Assembly: GCF_025860405.1 (NCBI RefSeq)
Contig: NZ_CP063785.1
Location: 4,402,001 to 4,466,000, forward strand
Reading direction: 5' to 3'
From: Tolypothrix sp. PCC 7712
Lineage (GTDB): Bacteria > Cyanobacteriota > Cyanobacteriia > Cyanobacteriales > Nostocaceae
DNA length: 64,000 bases
Below the pieces are notes generated by a model. It searched no databases and had not been told where the DNA came from. It worked only from the letters and a program-made list of their open reading frames with translations. Numbering within the stretch: the first letter of the stretch is position 1; the number at the start of each line of letters is the position of its first letter. The translations under genes were made by a program, and so were the position numbers. Below are positions 53,336 to 61,691 of this stretch, one piece after another.

Positions 53336-55624
53336 CAACATTACCTCATGCAAAGTATTCAATAAAACCTGCGCTGTAAAAGGTTTGGCTAAGAATTCTC
53401 GGATACCAAGGAGCTGTTTTTGCTCATGTGGCTCATAGGCCATTAGTCCACTCATAGCAATAATTTGCACATCTGGATTCATGCGCTGTAACATCTGTAT
53501 CGTTTGTGAACCATCCATGACGGGCATCATCATATCTATTAACACCACGCTGATGTCATCTATATACTGGGCATAAAGTGCTAAAGCTCCAATGCCATCG
53601 CTAGCGGTTAAAACTCTGTAATTATGGGTTTCTAAGGTAGTTTTAGCAATCTCGCAAATGGAAACTTCGTCATCTACTACCAAAATTAATTCGTTATTTC
53701 CACTTGGTAGGTTTGTATTGGTGACTGTATTGGTTTCTGTGGCTTCTCTACTAGGTAAGTAAACTTTAAAACTGCTTCCCTGTCCTACTTCACTGTGTAC
53801 ACTGACAAAACCATTGTGGCTTTTAATAATGCTCATGACCGTAGAAAGCCCTAAACCTGTGCCTTTTCCGACTTCTTTGGTAGTAAAAAATGGCTCAAAG
53901 ATGTGGTTAATAATTTCTGAGGGAATACCTGTTCCTGTATCAGCAATAGTGATGACAACATAAAAACCCGCTTCGGAATTCCCATACATTTGAGCATAAT
54001 TTTCATCAATCCACAGGTTTTCGGCAGTAATGCTGAGAATACCACCATCGGGCATGGCATCACGGGCATTCACGCATAGATTCATCAGTACTTGATGCAG
54101 TTGTGTGGCATCGGCAAAAACTGTCCACAGATTAGGATTGATATCAGTTTTGGTTTCAATAGATTTGGGAAAGGTTCTGTGAGCAACCTGCGCGATATCT
54201 GAGAGCAAATGTCTGACTTGCACCAGTGTGCGGCTTCCTTCCACTCCGCGAGTAAAGGAGAGAATTTGCTGCACTAAATCAGCACCTCGCCTTGCACTAC
54301 TTTCCAATATCTCTAGTAGTTGCTGACTATTTTCATCTAAATCGGGAAATTTTGCGGGTAATAGTTGAGCAGTTGCCAAGATGGGCGTGAGAATGTTGTT
54401 GAAATCATGAGCAATACCGCTAGCGAGGCTACCCAAGCTTTCAAGGCGTTGAGTGCGGAGAAATTGCGCCTCTAGTTGCTTTTTTTGGGTGATATCGGTA
54501 CTGACTTTGAGAATAGACTTGGGGTTACCAGCTTCATCACGCATCAGCGTCCAGCGACTTTCTACGATGATGTCTTTGCCATCTTTGGTGACTTGCTGCA
54601 GTTCACCTTGCCATTTACCTTCTGTGGCTAAGATTGCCTGGATTTCTGAGAATGATAATGAAGGCTCAGGATTTTTCCTTAAAAGGAAAGTAGCATTTGT
54701 GCCGAGAATTTCTGCTGTCGTCCATCCGTAAAGCCTTTCTGCACCTTTATTCCAGAAGAGGATATGATTGTTCAGGTTACAAACTGCGATCGCATCTATG
54801 GATATATCCAATAAAGCTGCTTGTTCATAGATCTTTTGTGCTGATTGTTTGCGATCGGTAATATCTTCAAATGTACCGACATGGCCTAAGAATCGTCTTT
54901 CTGTAGAATACATTGGGCTAGCTAACGCCCGCACCCAGCGAATTTCATCTTGGGGGGTAAGTAGCCTATACTCGTCAACCCAAGTACTTTGTTCTAAGAC
55001 TGTTCTTTGCCAATCCTGAGAAACTTCAGCTCTATCTTCTGGGTGAACGGCTTGAATCCAGCCATAGCCTACGCTCTGCTGTTCGCTGAAGCCGGAAATG
55101 TCATACCATAACGGATTGCTATATATCAGGTGCCCTTGGGCATCAGTTTGAAAGATAGCCAGAGGAGCCGAAGCACAAAGCGTGCGGAAGCGGTCTTCAC
55201 TTTCTCGAAAAGCCTGTTCTGCACTATGCCTTTTATATCTTTCCTGTGCCTCTCGCAACTCTCGCTCTACCGCAGGCACTAGGCGGGCCATATTACCCTT
55301 GATTATATAGTCGTGCGCCCCAGCTTTCATGGCCGCAACCGCAATATCCTCGCCAATTGTGCCGGACACAATAATAAATGGTAAATCTAGCTTTTGGCTT
55401 TGTAGGAGTTCTAGGGCTGCTAAACCACTAAAGGCAGGTAGGCTGTAATCTGCAATGATGATATCCCATAATTTTTGATTAAGGGCGGCCAGCATAGAGG
55501 CTGCGGTATCAACACGCACATATTCAACATGGTATCCACCCCGACGCAACTCTCTTAAAACTAGGAGAGTATCATCTTCAGAATCTTCAACAATTAGAAC
55601 ACGCAGGTGGGGTTTCATTGTCAC
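53324..55624 (-). CDS. Hybrid histidine kinase REC-PAS-PAS-HisKA-HATPase-REC
   Basis: 766 residues. N-terminal receiver at about 5-125 (IVEDSEDD, phospho-Asp in IIIADYSLP). Two PAS domains follow (about 155-275, 280-400). HisKA has GSLASGIAHDFNNILTPILA (His at about 409). The ATPase domain has NLCVNARDAMPDGG, ADTGTGI and GKGTGLGLS. A C-terminal receiver (about 645-760) has VVDDE and LIDMMMPVMDG. It sits seven bases after the Rcp1-like regulator gene, as third gene of the DXCF kinase operon. The stop codon TAA comes from a GGGTAAT heptamer of the adjacent array. No membrane segment; the input is unknown but may be downstream of the light signal. Confidence 0.92.
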   Translation of the reverse strand: MTMKPHLRVLIVEDSEDDTLLVLRELRRGGYHVEYVRVDTAASMLAALNQKLWDIIIADYSLPAFSGLAALELLQSQKLDLPFIIVSGTIGEDIAVAAMKAGAHDYIIKGNMARLVPAVERELREAQERYKRHSAEQAFRESEDRFRTLCASAPLAIFQTDAQGHLIYSNPLWYDISGFSEQQSVGYGWIQAVHPEDRAEVSQDWQRTVLEQSTWVDEYRLLTPQDEIRWVRALASPMYSTERRFLGHVGTFEDITDRKQSAQKIYEQAALLDISIDAIAVCNLNNHILFWNKGAERLYGWTTAEILGTNATFLLRKNPEPSLSFSEIQAILATEGKWQGELQQVTKDGKDIIVESRWTLMRDEAGNPKSILKVSTDITQKKQLEAQFLRTQRLESLGSLASGIAHDFNNILTPILATAQLLPAKFPDLDENSQQLLEILESSARRGADLVQQILSFTRGVEGSRTLVQVRHLLSDIAQVAHRTFPKSIETKTDINPNLWTVFADATQLHQVLMNLCVNARDAMPDGGILSITAENLWIDENYAQMYGNSEAGFYVVITIADTGTGIPSEIINHIFEPFFTTKEVGKGTGLGLSTVMSIIKSHNGFVSVHSEVGQGSSFKVYLPSREATETNTVTNTNLPSGNNELILVVDDEVSICEIAKTTLETHNYRVLTASDGIGALALYAQYIDDISVVLIDMMMPVMDGSQTIQMLQRMNPDVQIIAMSGLMAYEPHEQKQLLGIREFLAKPFTAQVLLNTLHEVMLEIG

Positions 55625-55631
55625 TGACTTC

Positions 55632-56075
55632 CTAAACAGGCGGTGTCTCGTTCATTAGGAGCCAGTACATTCCAAGTTGCCGGACTGCTTCTGTAAACTG
55701 GAGAAAATCTACAGGTTTGCGAATATAACTGTTGCAACCCAAACTATAACTTTTCACTAAATCTTGTTCTTCGCTAGAAGTGGTGAGAATTACTACAGGT
55801 AATAAGCTAGTGCGTTTGTCTTCTCGCAAGCGACGCAATACTTCCATACCATCAACGCGGGGTAGCTTGAGATCTAACAAAATCACAGTCGGTTTAATGT
55901 TAATATTTCGACCAGCATGAATTCCAGTCCCAAATAGATAATCTAGCGCTTCTACTCCATCACGAGCTACTACTATCTCATTGCTGATGTGATTGCGCCT
56001 GAGTGCCCGAATAGCTAAAGCTTCGTCATCAGGATTATCTTCCACCAACAGAATCATCTTATTGCTTATGCTCAT
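55632..56075 (-). CDS. Rcp1-like single-domain response regulator
   Basis: 147 residues from the ATG at 56073-56075, which overlaps the stop of the kinase gene by four bases (ATGA); a longer frame to 56144 would run deep into the kinase gene. Acidic pocket LLVEDNPDD, phospho-Asp in VILLDLKLPRVDG, LTTSSEEQD and the lysine in RKPVDF are all present. The C-terminus LGMYWLLMNE is typical of Rcp1-type regulators paired with cyanobacterial phytochromes and cyanobacteriochromes. It has no output domain, so it probably passes phosphate or binds a partner. Confidence 0.93.
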   Translation of the reverse strand: MSISNKMILLVEDNPDDEALAIRALRRNHISNEIVVARDGVEALDYLFGTGIHAGRNINIKPTVILLDLKLPRVDGMEVLRRLREDKRTSLLPVVILTTSSEEQDLVKSYSLGCNSYIRKPVDFLQFTEAVRQLGMYWLLMNETPPV

Positions 56076-57496
56076 CCACCCACCTCCTCTGCTACTAATG
56101 TAAAGTAAAAAGTAGCGCCCTGTTCGACAATTCCTTCTGCCCACACCCGGCCACCATGCCGATGTACAATGCGTTGCACTATGGCCAGCCCAATGCCTGT
56201 GCCAGGAAATTCATCTATTCTGTGTAGCCGTTGAAAGGGGCTAAATAATTTGTTGGCGTAAGCCATATCAAAGCCAGCACCATCATCGCGAATAAAGTAA
56301 ACGGGAATGCCACTTGCTTGAGTGATAGCGCCAACCTCAATTTTGGCTTGAGTGTGCTTGCTAGTGAATTTCCATGCATTATCTAGTAAGTTTGTCAATA
56401 ACATCTGCAACAGTCGGCTATCTCCTCGAGCCATCAGCCCCGGTTGAATGATGTACTCAACCTGTTGTCTTGGATGCCTTTCTTGCATTTCTGTGCAGAT
56501 TTGCCTAGCTAATGCACTTAAATCCACAAATTCCAACTGCATCTCACTACGCATCAACCGGGATAAGTTCAGCAAATCATCAATTAATTGCCCCATGCGC
56601 TGAGTAGCTGACCGAATGCGCCGGAGGTAGTCTTGGGCTGTATCATCCAATTCTCCTTCGTAGTCTTCCAATAGGGCTTGGCTGAAGCCATCAATACTAC
56701 GTAATGGGGCACGTAGGTCATGGGAAACTGAGTAACTAAAAGCCTCTAATTCCCTATTTACTGCTTGTAGTTCAATAATTGCTCGTTGCAATCCTTGGTT
56801 GAGGCTACGAACTGCTTGTTCAGCTTGCTGGCGTTCTTCGACTTCTGCTTGGACATCGGCTAATAGTTCGGCGTGCTGTAAAGCCACTGCTAGATGATTG
56901 GCAATTTGGGTAGCAAACTCAATTTCTGTATTGTGCCATGTTCGGGAAGTACGACATTGATGTACACACAGTAATCCCCAGAGGTTATTACCTTGTAACA
57001 GAGGTACTACTAAGTTAGCTTTGATGTGAAATTGCGCCAGTACCTGAATATGGCAATCACTTAGCCCACAATTGTAAATATCCGCAACTGCTTGCACCCT
57101 TCCCTGCTGATATTGAACTGCAAACTGCTCCCCAAAGCAATGGTCATGGATTCTTTGCGCCATCGCTGACGGAAAAGCTGGGTCTACATCCTCCGAAACA
57201 AATTCTCCATCATCCCAACCAGAATCGGGATAGAAACGAAACATCCCCACTCTATCTGCTAGCAACAGTTGACGCACCTCTGTGGCTGTAGCTTGAAAAA
57301 TTGTTTCTAAGTCGATTGGTTCCCGCAGGCGAGTAATTACACGAAATAATGCTTTTTGCTGCTCAATCAGAAAATTGGCTTGATTAATTTCTTGGTGTAA
57401 GGATTGGACTTCTTCTGTGAAAATCTGCTGGATATTTTGAAATAAAGCTTCATCTCGGCATAAATCCTGCAGTCTTGCCAATCTCTCTGGGTTCAT
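56072..57496 (-). CDS. DXCF-type cyanobacteriochrome histidine kinase
   Basis: 474 residues. The GAF domain (about 45-215) shows both cysteines of the DXCF lineage: DHCF at 118-121 (Cys120) and the canonical Cys148-His149 in LSDCHIQVL. Their spacing, 28 residues, equals that of Cys494 and Cys522 in TePixJ. Further marks are FHIKANLVVPLL and LWGLLCVHQC. A coiled linker (about 215-250) leads to HisKA with SVSHDLRAPLRSIDGF (His259) and an ATPase domain (NAWKFTSKH; FQRLHRIDEFPGTGIGLAIV). The kinase is of the phytochrome-like Cph1 group. First gene of a three-gene operon. Blue/green or violet-type light sensing is inferred. Confidence 0.9.
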   Translation of the reverse strand: MNPERLARLQDLCRDEALFQNIQQIFTEEVQSLHQEINQANFLIEQQKALFRVITRLREPIDLETIFQATATEVRQLLLADRVGMFRFYPDSGWDDGEFVSEDVDPAFPSAMAQRIHDHCFGEQFAVQYQQGRVQAVADIYNCGLSDCHIQVLAQFHIKANLVVPLLQGNNLWGLLCVHQCRTSRTWHNTEIEFATQIANHLAVALQHAELLADVQAEVEERQQAEQAVRSLNQGLQRAIIELQAVNRELEAFSYSVSHDLRAPLRSIDGFSQALLEDYEGELDDTAQDYLRRIRSATQRMGQLIDDLLNLSRLMRSEMQLEFVDLSALARQICTEMQERHPRQQVEYIIQPGLMARGDSRLLQMLLTNLLDNAWKFTSKHTQAKIEVGAITQASGIPVYFIRDDGAGFDMAYANKLFSPFQRLHRIDEFPGTGIGLAIVQRIVHRHGGRVWAEGIVEQGATFYFTLVAEEVGG

Positions 57497-57599
57497 TCTT
57501 TTTTTTCGGGTGCTGGTAGTGGTTTGTGGAGAAAGGGAATAGGAAGAGTTAGTAGTAATGAGAGTATTGTAGGCGATCGCATAACACTCAGTGCTGAGT

Positions 57600-57686
57600 C
57601 CTGAATCAACCCATTACCCATTACCCAATCCCCATTACCCCTTATCCCCAGAGGGGGCCCCGAGTTCCCCAATCCCCAATCCCTAC
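57600..57686. repeat. ATTACCC heptamers and one 40-bp module
   Basis: Includes the 40-bp module at 57631-57670 between ATTACCC and CCCCAAT heptamers. It separates cpcS from the photoreceptor operon and reaches the last codons of cpcS. Confidence 0.85.
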
Positions 57687-58252
57687 TTGGATACCGAATT
57701 AGCCGCCTGTGACGCTTTCACACTGGCTGGCGCACCACCCATGCGAATCTCAGATGAGAAGGAAGCCATACTAAAGCCGTCTTTGGCTTTGACAACACTT
57801 ACCCGCATCCGTAAGTTAGGGCTAGCAAACCATAGGCGTTCTTCAGACCACATGGTTTCAGACTCAGTAGTTAAGGTTAGGGCTTCATCACTGCCTAGCT
57901 TATAACGTCCAGTGACTAAGGATTTGTCCCCATTACTCATTTTGTGGAGTAACTTACCTTCATTCGATTTATCTTCATCTGGTACTAAAACCAACACTGA
58001 AGAGCCACTATATTTTTCTCCCTTAATTTCCTTAGTACCGTTCCAAGTAACTTTAGCACCACAAGAAACTTTGCTAGAGTTAACTTCGTGCTGTTCGCAC
58101 AGTTTTATTACCTCTGGATGGTCTGCGGGCAAAAACTCAAAGATAATATCTGATTTATTACCTTCAGATTTTTGCATACTTACAAAGTGACTAGTACGAT
58201 GAGAAAACCATTTACCAGCACTCAACTCCAAAAACTCTTCTATATTCATCAT
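57683..58252 (-). CDS. cpcS: Phycobiliprotein chromophore lyase, CpcS/CpeS family
   Basis: 189 residues. The lipocalin-like fold is marked by EEFLELSAGKWFSHRTSHF at the start, GSSVLVLVPD, GRYKLGSDEALTL and ERLWFASPNLRMRVS. CpcS/CpeS enzymes attach phycocyanobilin to Cys84 of phycobiliprotein subunits. Subtype (S1, S2, S3) cannot be told securely. It lies upstream of the DXCF kinase operon on the same strand, about 190 bp away through repeats, so co-transcription is uncertain. The C-terminal 15 residues (Ala, Ser-rich) look variable. Confidence 0.92.
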   Translation of the reverse strand: MMNIEEFLELSAGKWFSHRTSHFVSMQKSEGNKSDIIFEFLPADHPEVIKLCEQHEVNSSKVSCGAKVTWNGTKEIKGEKYSGSSVLVLVPDEDKSNEGKLLHKMSNGDKSLVTGRYKLGSDEALTLTTESETMWSEERLWFASPNLRMRVSVVKAKDGFSMASFSSEIRMGGAPASVKASQAANSVSK

Positions 58253-58336
58253 TAAAACTGCCCTGCATCAAAATGCCGAAAATCCCACTTATTAAAAGGT
58301 AGCAGGAGGCGTTACTAAACAAGTCTGAAGTCTATC

Positions 58337-58483
58337 AATTTTGGATTTTGGATTTTGGATTTTGGATTTTGGATTTTTACAATCCTTCATCCTTCTCCTG
58401 CGGAGACGCTACGCGTAACTTGCTTCCCCGCAGGGGTAAACCTTTCACCTTTCACCCTTTACCTTTCACCCTTCACCCTTCAT
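58337..58483. repeat. GGATTTT and TTTCACC heptamer arrays
   Basis: Five GGATTTT heptamers at about 58340-58377 and TTTCACCC/CTTCACCC units at 58440-58483, with CTGCGGAGACGCTACGCG (dispersed repeat) between them. The second array reaches the last codons of the HEAT-repeat gene. Confidence 0.85.
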
Positions 58484-59147
58484 TGGCTTCAAGTCGTTTT
58501 AGGGAATAGCTTGCCGCCGCAGCAACGTTGGGATTGCTATCTTTTTCGAGGTATTTCAAGGCGGAAATACTCTTGGGAGTGGGAAGATTACCTAAAGCTT
58601 CTGCTAGACGTTGCCGCACTAACCAATCATCGGATTGAGCAAAGCGTAAGATGAGATCTACAGATTCAATATCTTTAATTTCTCCTAATGCCGCGATCGC
58701 AGCTTGATGTAATATCACTTCATCACTGTCTAAGGCTTTAATTAAGATCTCATGGGCGCGGGGGTCTTTAATATTACCCAAGGCAACAGCTACGCTAAAA
58801 CGTACTAACCAATCTGTATCCTCATAAAAAGCTCGTGACAGCACCTCAAAGGCTCTCGCATCACCCAAATAGCCTAAAGCGCCTGCAGCATCAGCACGAA
58901 TGCCATAATCTGGGTCATTTTCTAGAATTTTTACCAAAAGTGGGTAAGATTCTGGGGTTTGCTTAATTCCTAAAGCAAATATTGCCATTGAGCGCAATTG
59001 CAGCGATTGATCATCCAAGACCTTTTTAATTAAAGGTAAAGCATCCTCTGCTGGAACATCGCGCAGATTAGCCAAGGCTACCATGCGATCGCGCAGATTG
59101 GGGCTTTCTAACTGGTCAGAAATTTCTTTTAAGGTGAGAGCAACCAT
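58473..59147 (-). CDS. HEAT-repeat protein (PBS-lyase-like)
   Basis: 224 residues made of about six to seven HEAT-like units of 31 residues (LQLRSMAIFALG, YGIRADAAGALGYLGD, WLVRFSVAVALGNIKD, ILHQAAIAALGEIKD, WLVRQRLAEALGNL). This pattern is shared by CpcE/CpcF lyase subunits, NblB and related phycobilisome factors. Its short length and lack of a partner lyase subunit point to a NblB- or IaiH-like scaffold, but this is open. Proximity to cpcS fits phycobilisome biology. Confidence 0.85.
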   Translation of the reverse strand: MVALTLKEISDQLESPNLRDRMVALANLRDVPAEDALPLIKKVLDDQSLQLRSMAIFALGIKQTPESYPLLVKILENDPDYGIRADAAGALGYLGDARAFEVLSRAFYEDTDWLVRFSVAVALGNIKDPRAHEILIKALDSDEVILHQAAIAALGEIKDIESVDLILRFAQSDDWLVRQRLAEALGNLPTPKSISALKYLEKDSNPNVAAAASYSLKRLEANEG

Positions 59148-59235
59148 TTAGATTAAAAAAATTTGTTTACTTATCTTTACTTTACAAAATAAATTCTCAT
59201 AAAGCCCATTTTCCCATTGGCGGTTATCCGAAGAG

Positions 59236-59450
59236 GATGGGGGATGGGGATTGGGGATTGGGGATTGGGGACTGGGGACTAGGGACTGGGGATTGGGGAA
59301 CTCGGGGCCCCCTCTGGGGATAAGGGGTAATGGGGATTGGGGATTGGGGAACTCGGGGCCCCCTCTGGGGATAAGGGGTAATGGGGATTGGGGACTGGGA
59401 TTTTTACTCAGAATTCAGAACTCAGCACTCAGAACTCAGCACTCATAACT
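59236..59450. repeat. GGGGATT heptamers and two inverted 40-bp modules
   Basis: GGGGATT/GGGGACT heptamers enclose two copies of the 40-bp module (59295-59335, 59346-59385) in the opposite orientation to the other six. CAGAACTCAG-type direct repeats follow at 59410-59445. Confidence 0.9.
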
Positions 59451-59864
59451 TCACTCAAGGACTGGTTTTCTGGTTAATTTAATTAGTTTTCGCTTAGTTT
59501 TACTTTCCAGGCGTTTTTTTTGAGAACTGCGCGTTGGTTTAGTAGGTCGGCGTTTTTTCTTGATGACAACTACACTGTTAATCAGTTCTTGAAGTCGATT
59601 CAAAGCTTCTTCTCGGTTCTGCTCTTGGCTGCGGTGTTCTTGAGCTTTGATGACAACGACTCCCTCTTGGTTAATGCGTTTGTCGTTGAGTTTGAGTAGT
59701 TGCTCTTTATAGTAAGTCGGTAATGATGAAGCCTCAATATCAAAGCGTAAGTGAATAGCCGTTGCAACCTTGTTAACGTTTTGACCGCCTGCTCCTTGTG
59801 AGCGAATCGCGCTAATTTCGATTTCGCTATCGGGGATGATGATATTGTGAGAAATTTGTAGCAT
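59451..59864 (-). CDS. arfB: Alternative ribosome-rescue factor / peptidyl-tRNA hydrolase ArfB
   Basis: 137 residues. The catalytic RSQGAGGQNVNK (GGQ at about 27-29) is of release-factor domain 3 type, and the lysine- and arginine-rich C-terminal tail (KKKRRPTKPTRSS, about 102-137) is the part that enters the mRNA channel of stalled ribosomes. Length matches ArfB/YaeJ (about 140). It releases peptides from ribosomes stalled without a stop codon. It follows no clear operon partner. Confidence 0.93.
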   Translation of the reverse strand: MLQISHNIIIPDSEIEISAIRSQGAGGQNVNKVATAIHLRFDIEASSLPTYYKEQLLKLNDKRINQEGVVVIKAQEHRSQEQNREEALNRLQELINSVVVIKKKRRPTKPTRSSQKKRLESKTKRKLIKLTRKPVLE

Positions 59865-60038
59865 AAGTTAATATATAGCATCCAAATTGCGTAGGGGTAG
59901 CCTGTTGTGAGCATCGCCCTACACGAATTCATTGAAAGCGGCGGGAAACTCCATCCCCTTGTAGGTGGAGAGGGATAGCAGCCCCGCCGCTTGGGGCATA
60001 GGGCATAGGTAGTTTCTTCCCCATGCCCTATGCCTGAT

Positions 60039-60566
60039 TTAAATATTTAAATCGCGCAAAGCTAGACGAATTTGCTCTACACGCCTGCGGTTGACACCCA
60101 AATCTGAATCGCCCAAACGGGACGCTGAACGCACATGAATTACTGGCTCATTGGGAGGTAGATAAAACTCTACATCATCAACAAATTTAAAAATGCGGCT
60201 TTTAGAAAGAGCATGGATGTAATTGTCTGTCTGTTCGACAATTTCTGTGCGGGGAACAACACCGAGAACCTTGATTAAGACTTCTCGCGCTTTATCCCGT
60301 TCTAAATGATAGGGAATTGGGTCAATGGCGTGTTTTGTATCAGCATTTTGGCTGACAACACAGTTAGGGGAAGCTGGACAAGAACTCAGAAGACCATTAT
60401 TTACTCCCAAACCGGAAACAGCAGCCCAAGAAATGGTAGGAAGGATAAAACTCATCATCAGAGTTAAGAATATTGCCAAAGTAATACTCCGCAAGCGTTG
60501 CGGCGTGAAAGCTCTTAGCAGACGATGCATGATGAATTTATTCCTCAAGGATTGAATAGCACTCAA
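60039..60566 (-). CDS. Exported DUF1499-family protein
   Basis: 175 residues; ATG at 60527-60529 (MHRLLRAF) is an alternative start. A basic N-terminus and hydrophobic core (about 28-47) ending at ISWA suggest a signal peptide. The mature part starts with the DUF1499 signature LLSSCPASPNCV and ends in DVEFYLP, VIHVRSASRLGDSDLGVNRRRVE. DUF1499 is widespread in cyanobacteria and plants, with no firm function. The two cysteines of the signature are present. Confidence 0.88.
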   Translation of the reverse strand: MSAIQSLRNKFIMHRLLRAFTPQRLRSITLAIFLTLMMSFILPTISWAAVSGLGVNNGLLSSCPASPNCVVSQNADTKHAIDPIPYHLERDKAREVLIKVLGVVPRTEIVEQTDNYIHALSKSRIFKFVDDVEFYLPPNEPVIHVRSASRLGDSDLGVNRRRVEQIRLALRDLNI

Positions 60567-60889
60567 TTATTGTCCCTCATTTAGTGCGATCGCCCCTTGA
60601 CCGCGATTAATCGCGTCTCTACAAACACTGGGAAATTATCGCTTGCAAAATAGGTTCATTTCAGTTCTGAAATACCCTAATTATCATGTAGCTGATTCTG
60701 GTTTACCGAACATATAAATTCGAGTATACCGTACTTATTTAAGATGTTTTATTGAGTGTGGTAATCATCAAATATTGAGTGATAAAAACCGAATTTACAG
60801 TTATGGTCACTATTCATAATATGAATATGTAAGCGAAAAGCGAACCGCAAAATAAACCAATAAAGAGAAACTATTCAAGAGGAAAAGTT
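60567..60889. other. Divergent spacer upstream of hsp20
   Basis: No gene is seen. CGCGATTAATCGCGTCTCTAC at about 60602 is a dispersed repeat. A purine-rich site (AAGAGGAAAAG, about 60876-60885) is the hsp20 ribosome-binding site. I see no CIRCE element; control could be by an RNA thermometer in the leader, as for Synechocystis hsp17, but I cannot fold it with certainty. Confidence 0.5.
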
Positions 60890-61342
60890 ATGACAGTAGT
60901 TCGTTGGAATCCCTGGAGAGAAATTGACACCCTACAACGTCAACTCAATGAACTTTTTGAAGAAACTAGAGTTCCATCTGCTGGAGTTGAAAGAGGCGGA
61001 GTTAGAATTCCTGCGGCTGAATTACAAGAAACTGAAAATGCGATTCTGCTGAAGCTAGAACTTCCAGGCATGGAAGCTAAAGACCTGGATGTGCAAGTAA
61101 CAGAAAAAGCTGTTTACATTAGCGGTGAACGCAAGCAAGAAACTAAAACTGAAGAAAAAGGCACTACCAGAAGTGAATTTTACTATGGTAAATTCCAACG
61201 TTTAATTCCTCTACCTGCAAGAGTGCAAAACACCAGCGTTACCGCAGATTATAAAAATGGAATTTTGCATTTAACACTGCCCAAAGTAGAAGCAGAAAAA
61301 ACTAAAGTCGTCAAAATCAACTTAGACCAAGTATCTGCGTAA
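60890..61342 (+). CDS. hspA: Small heat-shock protein, Hsp20/alpha-crystallin
   Basis: 150 residues. The N-terminal VVRWNPWREIDTLQRQLNEL is typical of cyanobacterial HspA. The alpha-crystallin domain covers about 45-140 (ILLKLELPGMEAKDLDV; FYYGKFQRLIPLP; YKNGILHLTLPKVE). The C-terminal extension lacks an evident IXI motif, ending KVVKINLDQVSA, which contains VKI. It binds unfolding proteins and protects membranes in heat and oxidative stress. A strong terminator follows. Confidence 0.94.
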   Translation: MTVVRWNPWREIDTLQRQLNELFEETRVPSAGVERGGVRIPAAELQETENAILLKLELPGMEAKDLDVQVTEKAVYISGERKQETKTEEKGTTRSEFYYGKFQRLIPLPARVQNTSVTADYKNGILHLTLPKVEAEKTKVVKINLDQVSA

Positions 61343-61405
61343 ATCTAATTCCAACGAATGCACAGTTTTAATGTCTTTGCGCGGTTAGTGATGTAATTTA
61401 AATCT

Positions 61406-61441
61406 AAGCTCAGTTGTATTTAGACAACTGAGCTTTTTTTA
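61406..61441 (+). terminator. Intrinsic terminator of hspA
   Basis: AAGCTCAGTTGT pairs with ACAACTGAGCTT around ATTTAG, followed by a run of seven T. It is the clearest rho-independent terminator in the window. Confidence 0.93.
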
Positions 61442-61446
61442 TAGGC

Positions 61447-61617
61447 GATGTTTAGTGTTTGGTGTTTGGTGTTTGTTCTCCATTCCCCATTACCCATTAC
61501 CCATTCCCCAGTCCCCAGTCCCCAGTCCCCATTCCCCCTTATCCCCAGAGGGGGCCCCGAGTTCCCCATTCCCCATTCCCCCTTATCCCCAGAGGGGGCC
61601 CCGAGTTCCCCATTCCA
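61447..61617. repeat. TTTGGTG, ATTACCC heptamers and two 40-bp modules
   Basis: TTTGGTG-type and ATTACCC-type heptamers are followed by two copies of the 40-bp module (61527-61567 and 61571-61611) separated by CCCCATT heptamers. Confidence 0.9.
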
Positions 61618-61691
61618 ATGTCTAACTTGTTGCGGATGACAAGCATGGCTGAAAATTGTTGCAATAAAGCTAGTTTTGCCCAGCAGTAATC

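Noticed and set aside
53121..53438. Three overlapping Pro-rich plus-strand frames
   Set aside because: All are translations of TATTTGG heptamers and the 40-bp GC-rich module.
60550..60600. CIRCE element upstream of hsp20
   Set aside because: TAGCACTC is present but the inverted GAGTGCTA partner at nine bases is absent.
61448..61689. Two Pro-rich plus-strand frames before the saccharopine-dehydrogenase-like gene
   Set aside because: They are translations of heptamers and 40-bp modules, not genes.
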